DNA of 64,000 bases, taken from Salvator merianae. Its lineage: Eukaryota > Chordata > Lepidosauria > Squamata > Teiidae. The DNA lies in the NCBI GenBank assembly GCA_003586115.2, contig QVOM02000049.1:21815765-21879764 (forward strand), in the 5' to 3' direction. Positions 33,140-44,758 of this stretch are shown here, piece by piece. A program made the position numbers and the translations under genes. The notes under the pieces are model-generated. The model was not told where the DNA came from, did no database searches, and saw only the letters and a program-made list of their open reading frames with translations. The stretch's first letter is position 1; every line of letters starts with the position of its first letter.

Positions 33140-34600
33140 AGAGCCTAGCATGGAGAAGTTTTGGGCTCTATCTGGCTTCCTTCATTTTTTTTCTTCTCCC
33201 AGCCTCAATGCCACCAATTCCCTTCCTACTCCTAATGACTCTGTCTCTCAACCTCAGGCTGCTCATGTGGGTCAGCTTGAGACCTCAGCTCTGTCTTTGG
33301 GACATATGTATTTTCACCTCAAACGACTAATGTGAGTGTGGAAGCAGTGGATAAGCAGCCAAATTTTACCCTTTCCTCAGACTTGGGTATCTGCTTTCTC
33401 CTCAGATGAAGACTGCACTATGTAAGTTTACACACATATGCAGTCAACTCTAGATTCCATGTGCAGAAATGGTTTATGGAAATTCATTCAACCTTTGGCA
33501 CAACAAGCAGTGTAGGGTGGAACTGAACAATTATTAGCCAAGAAGGATCACAAATGTCAGGTAGTAATGGCCCCTGTTTTTCCATCCAAATGGGCCAAGT
33601 GCATGCCGGTCACCCTTTCTATTCAGGGATATTTCTCTTCACTGGTCTGATGTTTCTTCTGAAGAAGATCTAAATGTGTAATCAAAATATATGAATTTGT
33701 TCAATTATTATTGTTCTTTGCTACTTTCTAGGATTCTGATAGCTCTAGGCTTGCCATTTTGACACATGCAGCTGCAGTGGAAACAAAAGAGAAGAAAATA
33801 CCTATGTCAGCTCTGGAACCAAAAGGCAAATCTTTTATTGCCCCTTTCAGAATCCCAGGCTCAGTAATTGTTTCCAGACCTTTTTATTCAAGAGACTTTG
33901 AGAGCAAGTTCAGATGTGCAGGTCAATTCACAGCCAAGTTTCATGCCATGACTACTTCTGGCACACAGGTCTACAAGTCTCAGTCTTCTCTAAAATGAGC
34001 AAGAGTTCCTGGGAATCTGGCACTCCCTACCAGTGTGCAAGTCATTTCTCAGGGTTTGTTAACAGAATTCTGGCACTCGCTGCTTGTTGTTATCTCCTGT
34101 ATCCATAGGACTGACACAGGTGAGCCTTTAGGCCCTCACAGATGCTGTCAAGGTGGAAACTGTTCTGACTGGACAGGAAGTCTTCGGATAGATCCAGTCT
34201 TTAAGGATCTCATAAAAGGGTTGCTGGTGGTGCACCATCTTGGATCCCAAGTACCTGATCTAATTTGCTAACTGGTTTGTTGGGTACAGTACATTGAAGA
34301 CAGAGTCACTAGCCTCCAGAAAGGCAGCCCTAACCCCTGGCAATTTTCTGGTCTAGATAAGACAGAAGTTTATATCCACACTCCAATAAGCCTTGCCCAA
34401 TGGGCTTCTTTCCAATTTTGCCTGTTCAGCAATCACTCTTTGGCCTGTCTTCAGCTCTGATGGTTTTTACCAAAGTCCTTGTGGCTCCTGTGGAGCCTCT
34501 CAGACTGAATGGACTGCTGTTTCTGTACACAAAAACAATTTGATAATCCAAGGTCCCTCCTCCTATGCCATCTTCCAGAACAAAAACTGACCTGGATCTG
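33140..34600 (+). pseudogene. Decayed retroelement, probably DIRS-like RT
   Basis: Several plus-strand frames at 33150-34620 are broken by stops. The clearest block, about 34350-34500, reads like a tyrosine-recombinase/gypsy-class RT: a GLDKTEVYIHTPIS segment in place of LDLKDAYFHIPI, followed by FQFCLFSNH and, after a stop, WFLPKSLW. In DIRS elements these correspond to RFxxFxxxNxxxQ and the APRVFTKVL segment. Upstream frames would then be the decayed gag side. Assignment rests on short blocks and is tentative. Confidence 0.4.
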
Positions 34601-34649
34601 GTCCAGATCCAATACTATCTGAGAGTTAGAATAAAGACTATAAAACAAT

Positions 34650-35830
34650 TCCTAAGAATGTAAGAGAAGCCCTGCTGGATCACACCACAACCTGTCTATG
34701 CCAGCATCCCATCTCATACAGCAGTCCATCAATTACTTCTAGGCAATCTCAAACGGAAGACAAAGGCAAAACCTTCACCTGCTTTCAACTCCCTACCAAC
34801 ATCCTTTCTGACTTACTAACCTGAAGGTGGTACACAGGCATCCATTTTAGTAGCCATTGATACATTTGTCCTTTATGAATTTGACTAACCCTTTCTTAAA
34901 CCCATCCAAGCTAGCTGCTGTCACCACCTTCTATGGTACTAAATTCCACAGACCGATGATTCTCTGGGTGAAAAGTACTTCTCCCTGTCATTCCTAACTT
35001 TCCTGCCCATCAGTTTCATAAAGTGTGATAGAGAAAACAATTTTTCTTTATCCACTTTTTTTGCATCATGCATAATTTCATAAACTTCAGTCAGGTTCAC
35101 TGTCTTTCAAGGCTGAATAGGCCTAGCTGTTGCACCCTGATCTTGTGAGGGAGATGCTCCAGCCTCCCAATCACTGTGGTTGCCCTTTTCTGCACTTTTT
35201 CCAGTCCCACAATACCCTTTCTTAGATGTGGTAACCAGAATTGAACACAATATTCCAGGTGTGGCCTCAACACAGATTTATAAAGAGGCACAATGATGCT
35301 TGCAGACTGATCTTCTATTCCCTTCCTAATTAGCCCTAGCATTGACTTCACATTTTTCAATGTAGTTGCACATTATGTCAACACCTTTATTGAACTATCC
35401 ACCAGAATCCCAAGGTCAGAAAGCTCAGACCCAACACTTTATAGGTGTAATGGTCTTTTCTGTCCCAGTGTGCATCACCTTTCTGAAGCTCATTTGCCAC
35501 TTGGTTGCCCACTCCCTCAACGTCAGGAGGTCCTTCACTATCCTGAGTAATTTAGTGTTATCAGGAAACTTTGTAATCTCACTATTTACCCCTACTTCTA
35601 GATCATCTATAAATAAATTAAAAAGCACAAGTCTCAATACTGAACCCTGAGGGGATCCTACTTTTTACTTTCCTCCACTCTGAAAATTGCTCTTTTATTG
35701 CTACTTCCTTTCACTCTCCTTCAGCCAGTTACCTATCCAGGACAGAACCTACCCTCTTATTCCATGACTGGTGAATTCATTCAAGTTTACCCCTTTGATG
35801 ATTGCCTTGATTTTTTACACAATACATTTT
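34650..35830 (-). pseudogene. Decayed CR1/L3-type LINE, 3' part
   Basis: Read on the minus strand. At 35637-35425 an RT block keeps VLFNLFIDDLE, with the catalytic box decayed to FPDNTKL and EWATKWQMSF after it. At 35360-35100 a post-RT block carries MLGLIRKGIE, IIVPLYKSVLRPHLEYCVQFW, KVQKRAT and LGLFSLERQ. The segment down to 34650 is the 3' UTR, ending with GATCCAGCAGGGCTTCTCTTACATTC, the same terminus as at 40110-40195. Frameshifts separate the blocks and the active site is lost, so it is a dead, 5'-truncated copy of a subfamily different from the intact CR1. Confidence 0.8.
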
Positions 35831-38800
35831 AGTTACTGTAGGCTAACCTTGAAGTTTAAGAATTAAAGCTCAAAAAAGAACAATTCAGTGAATTAATATT
35901 TGCTAAGACTTACTTATCAATCACAGTTAAAAGCTTTGTAATTGCATTACAGTTTTTTAAAGCTGCAGTCACTGTTTGAAAGTAAAATTTAAGTAAATGT
36001 TAACAGTCTAGTTACCTCCTCTGTGAAATGTCAACACGTTGTGCAAAAAGAGCAATAGGAAATCGCCCTTCAAACACTGATCTAGTTTTATTAAGAGCAA
36101 TCTTTACGCAAAAGTAACTGCTATTTATCCTAGAGAAACAAATGATACATTTCTGAATGAACAAGCTGATTTCCAATCTCTAGTCATTCTACTTTGATCA
36201 ATGTCTTGTCCTCATGCATTTAATATATAGTATGCAAATGCCTAAAAGGCTAAATTTTATTTAGTGTTTATGGACTCAAACATGATTTCATGGTGCTATT
36301 GATGATATCTCTGGACAGACCTGTGGTGCAGACTGCCATTTTTTTAAAAAAATTATATACTAATACCCCTATTAATCTTCTACCCTGGTAATTTTATATT
36401 ACTGTCAGAGTTAAGCAGGGTTTTCCATTTGCCTTTCTGTTCCCCCTTTTTATAAATTATTTTAAAGAAATTAAATATAGATAAACATCCAATCTCCTTG
36501 CTGATGGATAAATAAAATCTTCCAAGGGCGCTGAACGTCAGGTTGGGACAACCCGGTGGTGGCATTTTGGACAGCAGGTCCCAGCAACCCCAGCAAGTAT
36601 TATATACCATTGATTTTATTGTAAATGAAGCTGATTTCTTCCCCCCAAATAAATGATTAACTATACTGGAGCAATATTCCTATTGATTTAATGGAGGGTT
36701 GAAACAAAAATCTTTTCTACTGAGATAACAAGACTCCTCTAAGACTTTAAGCCTAACTTAAACTGTTGTATCAAAATCTGATTCTAAACAACCATCATCA
36801 ATTTTCAACAGATGTTACTAAATCTTCTTTCTACTCTCCATTATTTTAATTGTGGAAAATGTTATAGATGACATTCTTCTGAATTTTACTGTTTTATTCC
36901 AGAAGATGTCAGATTTAACTTTCTGCCTTGATTACTGCTAGGTTAAACTTTAAAGTCCAATTTGAATTTTAAGCTAAGAAGATTCAGTAGAATGCACCTA
37001 TTACTTTTCATATATATTTTCCTCAACATTCAGCAATGTCAAATCACTGTGGCAATTTTAGTTTTAAGGAAAATCAACAATTCTTCAATTGAACAGCCAA
37101 AAATATGAGACCCTAGAAAACCTCTGACAACCATATACAAAACATTGATCTTGCTGGAGAAAAGGCAGATTCCTGTGGCAACATTCTTAAGCTGATTCGG
37201 TTAAGACATGTGTAAGTCTGAAGACCACCACTTTTAAATTCTACTATTTCCCATCTATTCTTATGCTTGGAATCATACTGTAAACTGAATTATGTACTTC
37301 CTCATGAGCTGTGATGGAACTCCACTGCAACCAGATGATTTTTTAAAAACATCTTCAAATAGTTAGTGATGTTCAGAGAAGCAAACAATCAAAACATAGT
37401 CTTAGCACCAGCCCAGCTTCCTCATTATGCTTCCATTCTTTAAAAAACTGAAAGCTCTATTAAATACATGCAAACATTTACACACTTTTTGGAACTCATA
37501 CCATTGGGCTCTCAGCATTATATTCCACTTCTTCCAAAATTAAAAATCATGCAGCATTTATTAATGTTTCAAGTGTATGTCAACATACTCATAGATCACT
37601 TCTTTGAGATTTGTATATGGGAAGCAATATAGAAATAAATGAAATAATCATGAACACAGAAATCATGTAAAAAATAAATGCTGAGATCAATAGTAAATAT
37701 GTCCTTGACTCAAATTCAACTCTTGGTGACTAGATGAACTCATCCCTGTAGGATTCCCCTGCATGTTTTGTTATTATCTACTTCTGGGAAGATGTTAGAG
37801 GAAGAGATTGAACCTATGACTCTCTGCTTTCTAGGAAGTTGATCTATTAAATCTCTATACATATACATGAGCATTAAGACTTATTGGCTATTCAACTATT
37901 TATTCTTCTCAATACTATAATGTCCTTCTGTGTTACTACTGAAAATTTAACTATCACAAAGACTAATTTATCTGAAAATTCTGTTATATCAGCAATTGCC
38001 TCCTTTCCCACATTATAAACACCTACATGTGGCAGCTCTGCTGTGTATTTCTTTTTCTTCATTGAAAACTGTGCAGCATACAAGTTTCTGTGGTATACTG
38101 AGAACCTAAATGTTCCCTGGAGCTCTGATTCTGAACTCATTAAACCAGTAGTAATTTTAAAGAAGTATCCTGGCCATATGAAGGCTAAAAGATTAACAGT
38201 ATCTTCATGAGGAGCATAATGTTCTTTAAAAGAATCTTACCCAAAAAAACAACAACTGCATTTTAAAATCAAATTAGCCAACTGCTTCACATCTGGAATC
38301 AGCAAGCTTTGTGCAGATATTCCCAAAACTGAATACAATGAAAGTACAATAGAAGCCCAAGAAAAAACAATGCAGACAGCTGGACTGCAGATGGCTTACT
38401 GAAACAAACTTGCACATAGCTACTTCAAGCCACTGGACAGGCTACTAAAACAGATTCTGGTATGGTGGCAGCTTCAGAAGTGGAACTCAAGTGAGTAATA
38501 CAGCTGTAGTCTGCACTGCGTATGTAACACAGTTCTTCTGAGCCCCCTTATCCAGAAGTCCTGCCTCCTACTACCTACTCTGCCAGCTGCCTAAGGTCCA
38601 GCATCACATCAAGCAAGATACCAAATAATTACCATACACAGTAATTTCTGTTAAATGGACCTTTTTTCCAGTAAGACTTCTCTGAATACCAAACAAAGAG
38701 CTGATGTTTAAGGGCTTTCAGAATTTTCCTCATTGCTGCCCTGTGATGTCTTCTGCATACAAATATAAATCAATTTTATGCTACTTTAGCCATTGCTGTT

Positions 38801-39899
38801 TCCTGCTCTGGGGGGAAAAAAATTGCAGTTCTAAACAGGTATGTGCAAGCACATACTGTATCCTGGATTCTCCACTTTCTTTGAACTGTGTAATGAGTTT
38901 AATTAGAATAGAAACTGCAACAGATCTTACAGGTAAAGCTGGGAGTATACTTATGGTATATGGACATACAAATGAGAATGGGATAGACCTGTGCTCTGAC
39001 AAACAAAGTGGCAAGTTCTGACAATGGCAAACCAGTCAAGTAACCTATTAGGAACAATGAATTGTCAAGAGCAGGAAAACAGTGTGCATTAGTCTTGGGC
39101 ACAGAAAGTTTTCTATAGAACATTAACATCCTTCTACCTTTGGACCTATAAAGGTTTTAACAATTTAAACTTTACTGGAGAAGGTCTATGGCAATATCCA
39201 AGTTATACAAATTGACTTGTCTGGGAACAGGGCATAATTCTTACTATCTCATTTTATAGTGAGATTTCAGAATCCTCAACATATGAAGCTAGAAAGCACA
39301 AATATACCATAGAATGTCTACAGATTCACAAGTCACTAATAGTTACAGGAATTTCAGCACACAGCAGCAGCATCCAGTCTTTTTATTTACCTATTTATAT
39401 TTTGAGAAACATACTTATATTCCAGGATTGAATAAAGTCTTTGTCATAGGAGATATATGTTTAAGGAATGTCATGGGAACGAACACACCATTTAATAAGG
39501 TCACATTAATTGTCCTCAAATAAATATCCATTTATAACAATAAAGTTGTATCTGTTAAGTGAATATGGACATAATATTTTCAGTAATATTATGCAAGATG
39601 CCAAGAAAAGGAATTATTTAAGTTGATGAGAATGTATACCATTTAGTGCTGTCACACTATGCCATACTAATTAATGCGCTTTGCAAATTAATCCACAAAT
39701 TTAACAGTATCATATATACTTTTATATCTCAAGCAATGCTTCTTACTTACTACTTGGACTACTTTCATGGAGACAGGAATTGTTCTTCTATGACAGGTAA
39801 GGAAATGGAGTATCACAATAGGTAGGTTGTATTTTTCAGTGATTTAGATTTTTAAAACATTTAATAGTTTTAATCCTGAAGATTAAAATCTGTTGGTAT
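35831..39899. other. Non-coding stretch, few recognisable features
   Basis: AT-rich. About 37695-37845 (TTGACTCAAATTCAACTCTTGG, GATTCCCCTGCATG, GAACCTATGACTCTCTGC) has a SINE-like flavour, but I cannot name it. Frames on both strands at 38704-39129 overlap each other and are chance. Confidence 0.4.
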
Positions 39900-40195
39900 C
39901 AACCCCCTTCATAGTTAGCACATTATAATGAAGCAGTCCCTCAATGGTATAGGAAGGGGTGCAAGGCTAAGGGAACACACCACCATATGTGATGGGAATG
40001 CCTGTCTTTCAAGACATTTCGGGTAACTGCAGAAGAAAAGTAAAAGTGATTGGTGGGTCACTGTGACATTTGGGGCAACTGTATAAGAAAAGTAAAAGTG
40101 ATCGGTGGGTCACTGTGTGAAACAGAATGCTGGACTAGATGGGCCATAGCCTGATCCAGCAAGGCTCCTCTTATCTTCTTATGTGCTTATGTAAT
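39900..40195 (+). mobile_element. CR1/L3-type LINE 3'-end fragment
   Basis: The right half (GGGTCACTGTGTGAAACAG, TGCTGGACTAGATGGGCC, CTGATCCAGCAAGGCTCC) is the 3' UTR of the same subfamily as the minus-strand copy ending at 34650. It ends in TTCTTATG-type octamers at about 40172-40190, as CR1-clade LINEs do. It is 5' truncated with no coding part left. A roughly 55-bp segment is tandemly repeated within it (40022-40130). An L1 fragment begins directly after it. Confidence 0.7.
40022..40130. repeat. About 55-bp tandem duplication inside LINE 3' UTR
   Basis: Two neighbouring copies share AAGAAAAGTAAAAGTGAT and GGTGGGTCACTGTG, with a few substitutions between them. Confidence 0.75.
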
Positions 40196-40196
40196 A

Positions 40197-40800
40197 TCAA
40201 GAAAAAAGTTAAATTTGATGCTAAACTATGTTTGTTGTTTTTCTTCCATCTAGAAAACATAAAAATAAAAAATGAAGACTTACACAGGTATAAGATTGTG
40301 GCAACACAACTGACCGTTACAGAGGTTTCGAAGAGAGCAAAGGAATTAAGAATAGTAAGATGGTGCAAGAAATTATGGCAGATAGCGGCAAGTGAATTTC
40401 TGAAGGATGGATTAAATAAAATAGAAACAAATTTTGAAAAACAGATATACTTTCTGATATGGAAACCACTTATAAGTTTGGAAACTCTGAAGACTTGTGC
40501 ACCATCATCCAAGAATATTCTAGATTTGTGAAAGTGAGCTTGACAATCAAAATCCACTTCCTACAATAGAGGAAGATAAATGCTGTAATATTGTAATAAG
40601 ATAGGAGAGGTTGATGGGTAAAAAACCCGATAAATATCCAGATCACAGTTTTTTCCTTTTCCTTTTTTTTCTGTGTGTGGTTTGGTTGTTTACTTTTTTA
40701 CTTTTTACTTAATTTACTTTTTGTATATTAATGATGTTGTAATGTCTTGAATGTTTGCAAATAATCTTTTTTTAACTTTTAAAAAAAATTATATAGATCT
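40197..40800 (+). pseudogene. L1-type LINE ORF2 C-terminus and 3' UTR
   Basis: The plus-strand frame within 40139-40531 ends with a block (KKLWQIAASEF, NKIETNFEKQIYFLIWKPLISL) of the style of the extreme C-terminus of L1 ORF2, where a W-x-F-x-W-P-F segment precedes the stop. It is followed by a T-rich 3' UTR and a terminal A run near 40780-40790. The copy is severely 5' truncated, abutting the CR1-type 3' end. Moderate confidence, since conservation here is low even in active L1s. Confidence 0.45.
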
Positions 40801-41059
40801 TTACACTCTCCAGATTCTCTTACAATTTTCACAGATTCATTGTGCACATTTTTGGTTATAAAGATTCTCAGATACTTGCTCTTCTTCCTACATATTTTCA
40901 AGTCTTTTTCTCTGCTCATTTTTATCTGCAGATTGGGGAAAACATTTCTAAACAGTTCTGGTTTATTCCTTAAAATTTATCCCTAAAACACCATACCTAT
41001 TTCAAATCTTTCTCTAACTGAAATAAGGTAATAATTTTTATTTTTCAACAGAGAAAGTC

Positions 41060-42400
41060 TAAAATGCCAGTAAATAACCTACAAAGGGACAGCCATCAAG
41101 GGAGATGGGCAATCCTTAATTTGATAACCTATCTGAAAGTGTACCTAATTAAATATTCTTTAAATTTGCAATTAAACTAATAAAATGGGCCCCAATGGTT
41201 TTGCAAGAACTTCCTTTTGTACCTATTTCTCCAGCAATAATAATAATATTATATCATCATCTTCTCTAAAATTCGCATGTTAGTTTGGAAGACATGAAAA
41301 ATAGGCTCATACCTAGAATATCCTCTCTGAAACCAATCAGTTTTCACCCAGCATTTCCAAATGTGCTTATTCCAGGATCAATTAAACAGAATTATCTTAG
41401 ATTGAGAGATTTTTATAATAAAAATAGAGCCCCTTTAGATCAACTCTATGCACTTATTGGTACGTTAGAAAAGAAACAGCTTATATCAGCATCAATTCAT
41501 CATTTTTAATCTACTAAGGAAATGTATGAGGCTGCAATAAAACCTCTAACTGTCTTTGCAGCTTTTTAATTGATGGTGGATGAACCCAGAACGAAGCTGT
41601 TTCAAGAATTAATAGAATTCTTTACAATGCTAAAAACCTCCAATCCAATAGGTCTTCAAAACAGATTTCAGGAAACAGATTTATAGATAGAATGATCAGA
41701 GTCAGAATGGGAGCCAAGATAGAGCCAAGAACTGTCAGAGTTCACATCAATAAAAGCTAGAAAGAACATATGCAAGGTGTTCTAATGATGGTGTGGAACC
41801 CCTATCCAGCTGGCACATATAATTAAAAAGAACTCACTAACTGCTGGAATGGCTGCTGATCAAGAGTCACTCACTTCCATTTACCATGGAACTGTGCTGT
41901 TATAAAACAATTTAGGGGACAAATTCAGAGAGACTGGCTTGATATTAAAATAATCAATTACATTCTCACTAGAATTAAGCCCTCTAAATTTGTTCATCAA
42001 ATAATAACAGATCATAAAAAACAAAAAATTACTGATATTTGTGCTTTCTGCTGCTAGACATGTTATAGCTATTAAGTGAAAAAAAGGTTAACACCTTTAC
42101 CTTTATCCCTGGAAAACAACAATAGTGGAAAAAAATCCTCAGGATCTTAAAAGGAAACAACTTAGCTACATCATTTCAACCAATATGGCAGCGACTAATC
42201 ACATATCCTACAAAATTACCTACCCTCTGGACAAGCAGCAGATGTTTGGTTATCCTAAACAGTTGGGTGCATGATACTAGCTGAATGCATACATTAAAGC
42301 TCCTTCTCCCTGAGTACTACGTACTATTTTATTTCTGTGCACTGTATATTTAAATGTTTGTATTTTAATTATGTTTGATCATTTCTTTTTACTAGCCCAA
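41060..42400 (+). pseudogene. Second decayed L1-type LINE ORF2 fragment
   Basis: A 74-codon frame at 41285-41509 (MEDMKNRLIPRISSLKPISFHP, then LRLRDFYNKN) fits the post-RT part of L1 ORF2. At about 41842-41900 the sequence encodes a CWNGC...THFHLPWNC arrangement, the L1 C-terminal cysteine motif (CxxC, later HxxxC), followed by FRGQIQRDWLDIKIINYIL. Stops and frameshifts break the frame. A T-rich 3' part extends to about 42400. This is a separate insertion from 40197-40800, because its domains precede those downstream in L1 order. Confidence 0.55.
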
Positions 42401-44689
42401 GTGATTAAAACAGAAAGGAACAGGAGATATGTTGAAAAAGTTGTGCTTCTTCAGTTCTGTTTAACTCTAAAAGTGAACTACTACATTAAAAAAAGGAATG
42501 TTCTCAAAACAAAACCATTATCTGACCAATCATGACCAATCAAATCCCCTTAGATATACAGATCACCACTGAAAATACAAAGACACCATGAACACATCTC
42601 TGCTAAACATTCCATATTTTCTTTTCTATGCTGAGTATACTGACCATCACAAGATCATACTTCACAGTGATCTTTGCAGCTGGGACATAAGAAACACTAT
42701 ACAAATAAAAGCAATTATAGAAAGCTGCTGTGATTCATCTGCTTTCTAGGGGAAATTGCTGTTTGTCCTAGGAAAAAGATGACATAGTAAGTTAGATGTA
42801 TTATTTAAAACATCAGTATGAATACAAATTGGCACCCTAATCAGTCAATTGCATTATATGACCATGTAGTGTTTTTGTTTTGCTTTTTTTGTCTGAAGAG
42901 AAGGGCAGAAAATATTTAATTAATATATCTTAAACTATGCTTTGTGTCACACTAGTGTTGAGAAAACAACACTAGTTTTATTTGTGAAAACCAACTAACT
43001 TATATTTTAAGTGACTAAAAGCAAAGCTGTTTCAACTAGTATTATGTACTTCAACAGAATTTACTTGTCTGAATCACAAGCTGGATAACCAACTTTCAAT
43101 CTAAAATAACAGTTCCTCAATGGCATTCCGAAGAAAAGCAATACACTATTCATGACCTAGTGGAAATACTGAGGAAAAAATATGCAAGAAATTAAAACCT
43201 TTCTAGAATCATGAAAAGGAGGAGGAGGAGCAGCAGGATATTTCAAACTTATTTCCATTATTAGCAAGATTATGGCCTTGCTCTAAATTGCTCTACAGCA
43301 ACTTTGTTAAGACATAATGTACTGCATTTTCCCAATGATAATTTTATATAGGTAATAATATTACAGAACTTCCCTAGTTTTTCAGGACAATTATTAAACT
43401 GGACTACATTTAGTCCATCCACTGGATTTGCTAAAAATATATGCATATATGGTTAACAAGTATATTCTATTAAGGGAATAAGAAGACAGAACAAACATAA
43501 ACAAAACAGTTTTTTCCTAATGTGTACAAGATGAAAATACTGTTTTTTAAACAAAAAATTGCCATTGTTGGGTAGCAAACTGCAAAATACCACATAAAAC
43601 TGTTCCAAATGAAGCAAGATTCAGCTGTGTTCTAAACAGTTTGTTTTAAAAAATCGCTCTTTTAGGTGACATTCATCTTTATACATGCAGCAGCACTGTG
43701 TGGGGAAGATTCTGAGGGTTTAAATAAAACCCATCCTCTGCATCATATGCTCCTACTGCAGATTATCAGTACCACTAGCACAGACAACACTAAATAAATT
43801 ACAAGCAACAACAACTCTGGCCACCAAACAAGATTAAACATATCTCCAAAATGCTTTGGCACACACTGTGTCTCCCCTCTGTCCCTCAAACTGACGGAAG
43901 TAGGAACTTCCATTCCTTTTTAGATGAACCTACATTCCAGACATTTAAGTGCAGAAGGCATATGCAAAACAAATGTTCCAAGGCCATATTTCATACACAA
44001 TTTCTTCTTCTGCAGAGACCTGTTGTTACCAGGGAACAGAAATTTAGTTCTTCTGGCAACTGTCAAAGAAAGCCTTCTATATTCTGCACCATGGGAGTAA
44101 CAAGTTTTTTAAACACAGCCTGCTACCAAAGAGACACAAATGACCTTTTTAAAAAAGAGTGTCAGGCTGCATTTTTGGTGGAATAATGCTGAGTACCATT
44201 AACTAAATGTGGATTGCTACACAATTATACAGTGATCTAGGTCAATTTGAAAGCATACCTTTTGATATCCAAACTGAACCGTGTTCTGAATTAGACTTCT
44301 TTTGATACAGTCACAACACACCAATAATGCCTACATGTTTTTAACAGACTCGCAATCTTAACTTTTGAAAAAAATTACAGCCTTTCCTTGACTAACGTGA
44401 GAATTCCAGAAAAAGGGTGTGTAATGAGAAAACCAAGCATTGAAATCAATATAAATATGGGAATTAGGGGAATCATGGCAAAAACCTCCAATGACTTCCA
44501 TTTGGTTGACTGGCCTGCCTGTCAATTCCATTGAACTATCCAGGAACTGGCATCTCAGTGCAAGTCAGGGGAGAGAATGAAGCCCCTAGGGATGTATCAA
44601 ACTCACATCTGTTGAATGGAAAGGGGGGTTAGAGACCAAGGGTTGTTAGGTGCTCTCCATTACAGTCCTTGTCCTCTAGCTCCTCTTCA
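42401..44689. other. Non-coding stretch, nothing recognised
   Basis: AT-rich; a short GGA repeat lies near 43216-43230. A 111-codon frame at 43851-44186 has no family features. Confidence 0.5.
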
Positions 44690-44758
44690 CTAGCATGCAG
44701 ATGGCAGGTCCTTATTCTGGAATAAAATCCAGAATAAGGTCCAGTATAGAAAGGGCCC
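44690..44758. mobile_element. Fragment of the 5607-5722 MITE family
   Basis: ACTAGCATGCAGATGGCAGG followed by a TTATTCTGGxATAAAAxCCAGAATAA palindrome and the end TATAGAAAGGGCCC aligns with the right half of 5607-5722. The left end is not recognisable. Confidence 0.55.

Noticed and set aside
35366..35650. 94-codon plus-strand frame
   Set aside because: Antisense to the decayed CR1/L3 RT block, which has recognisable motifs on the minus strand.
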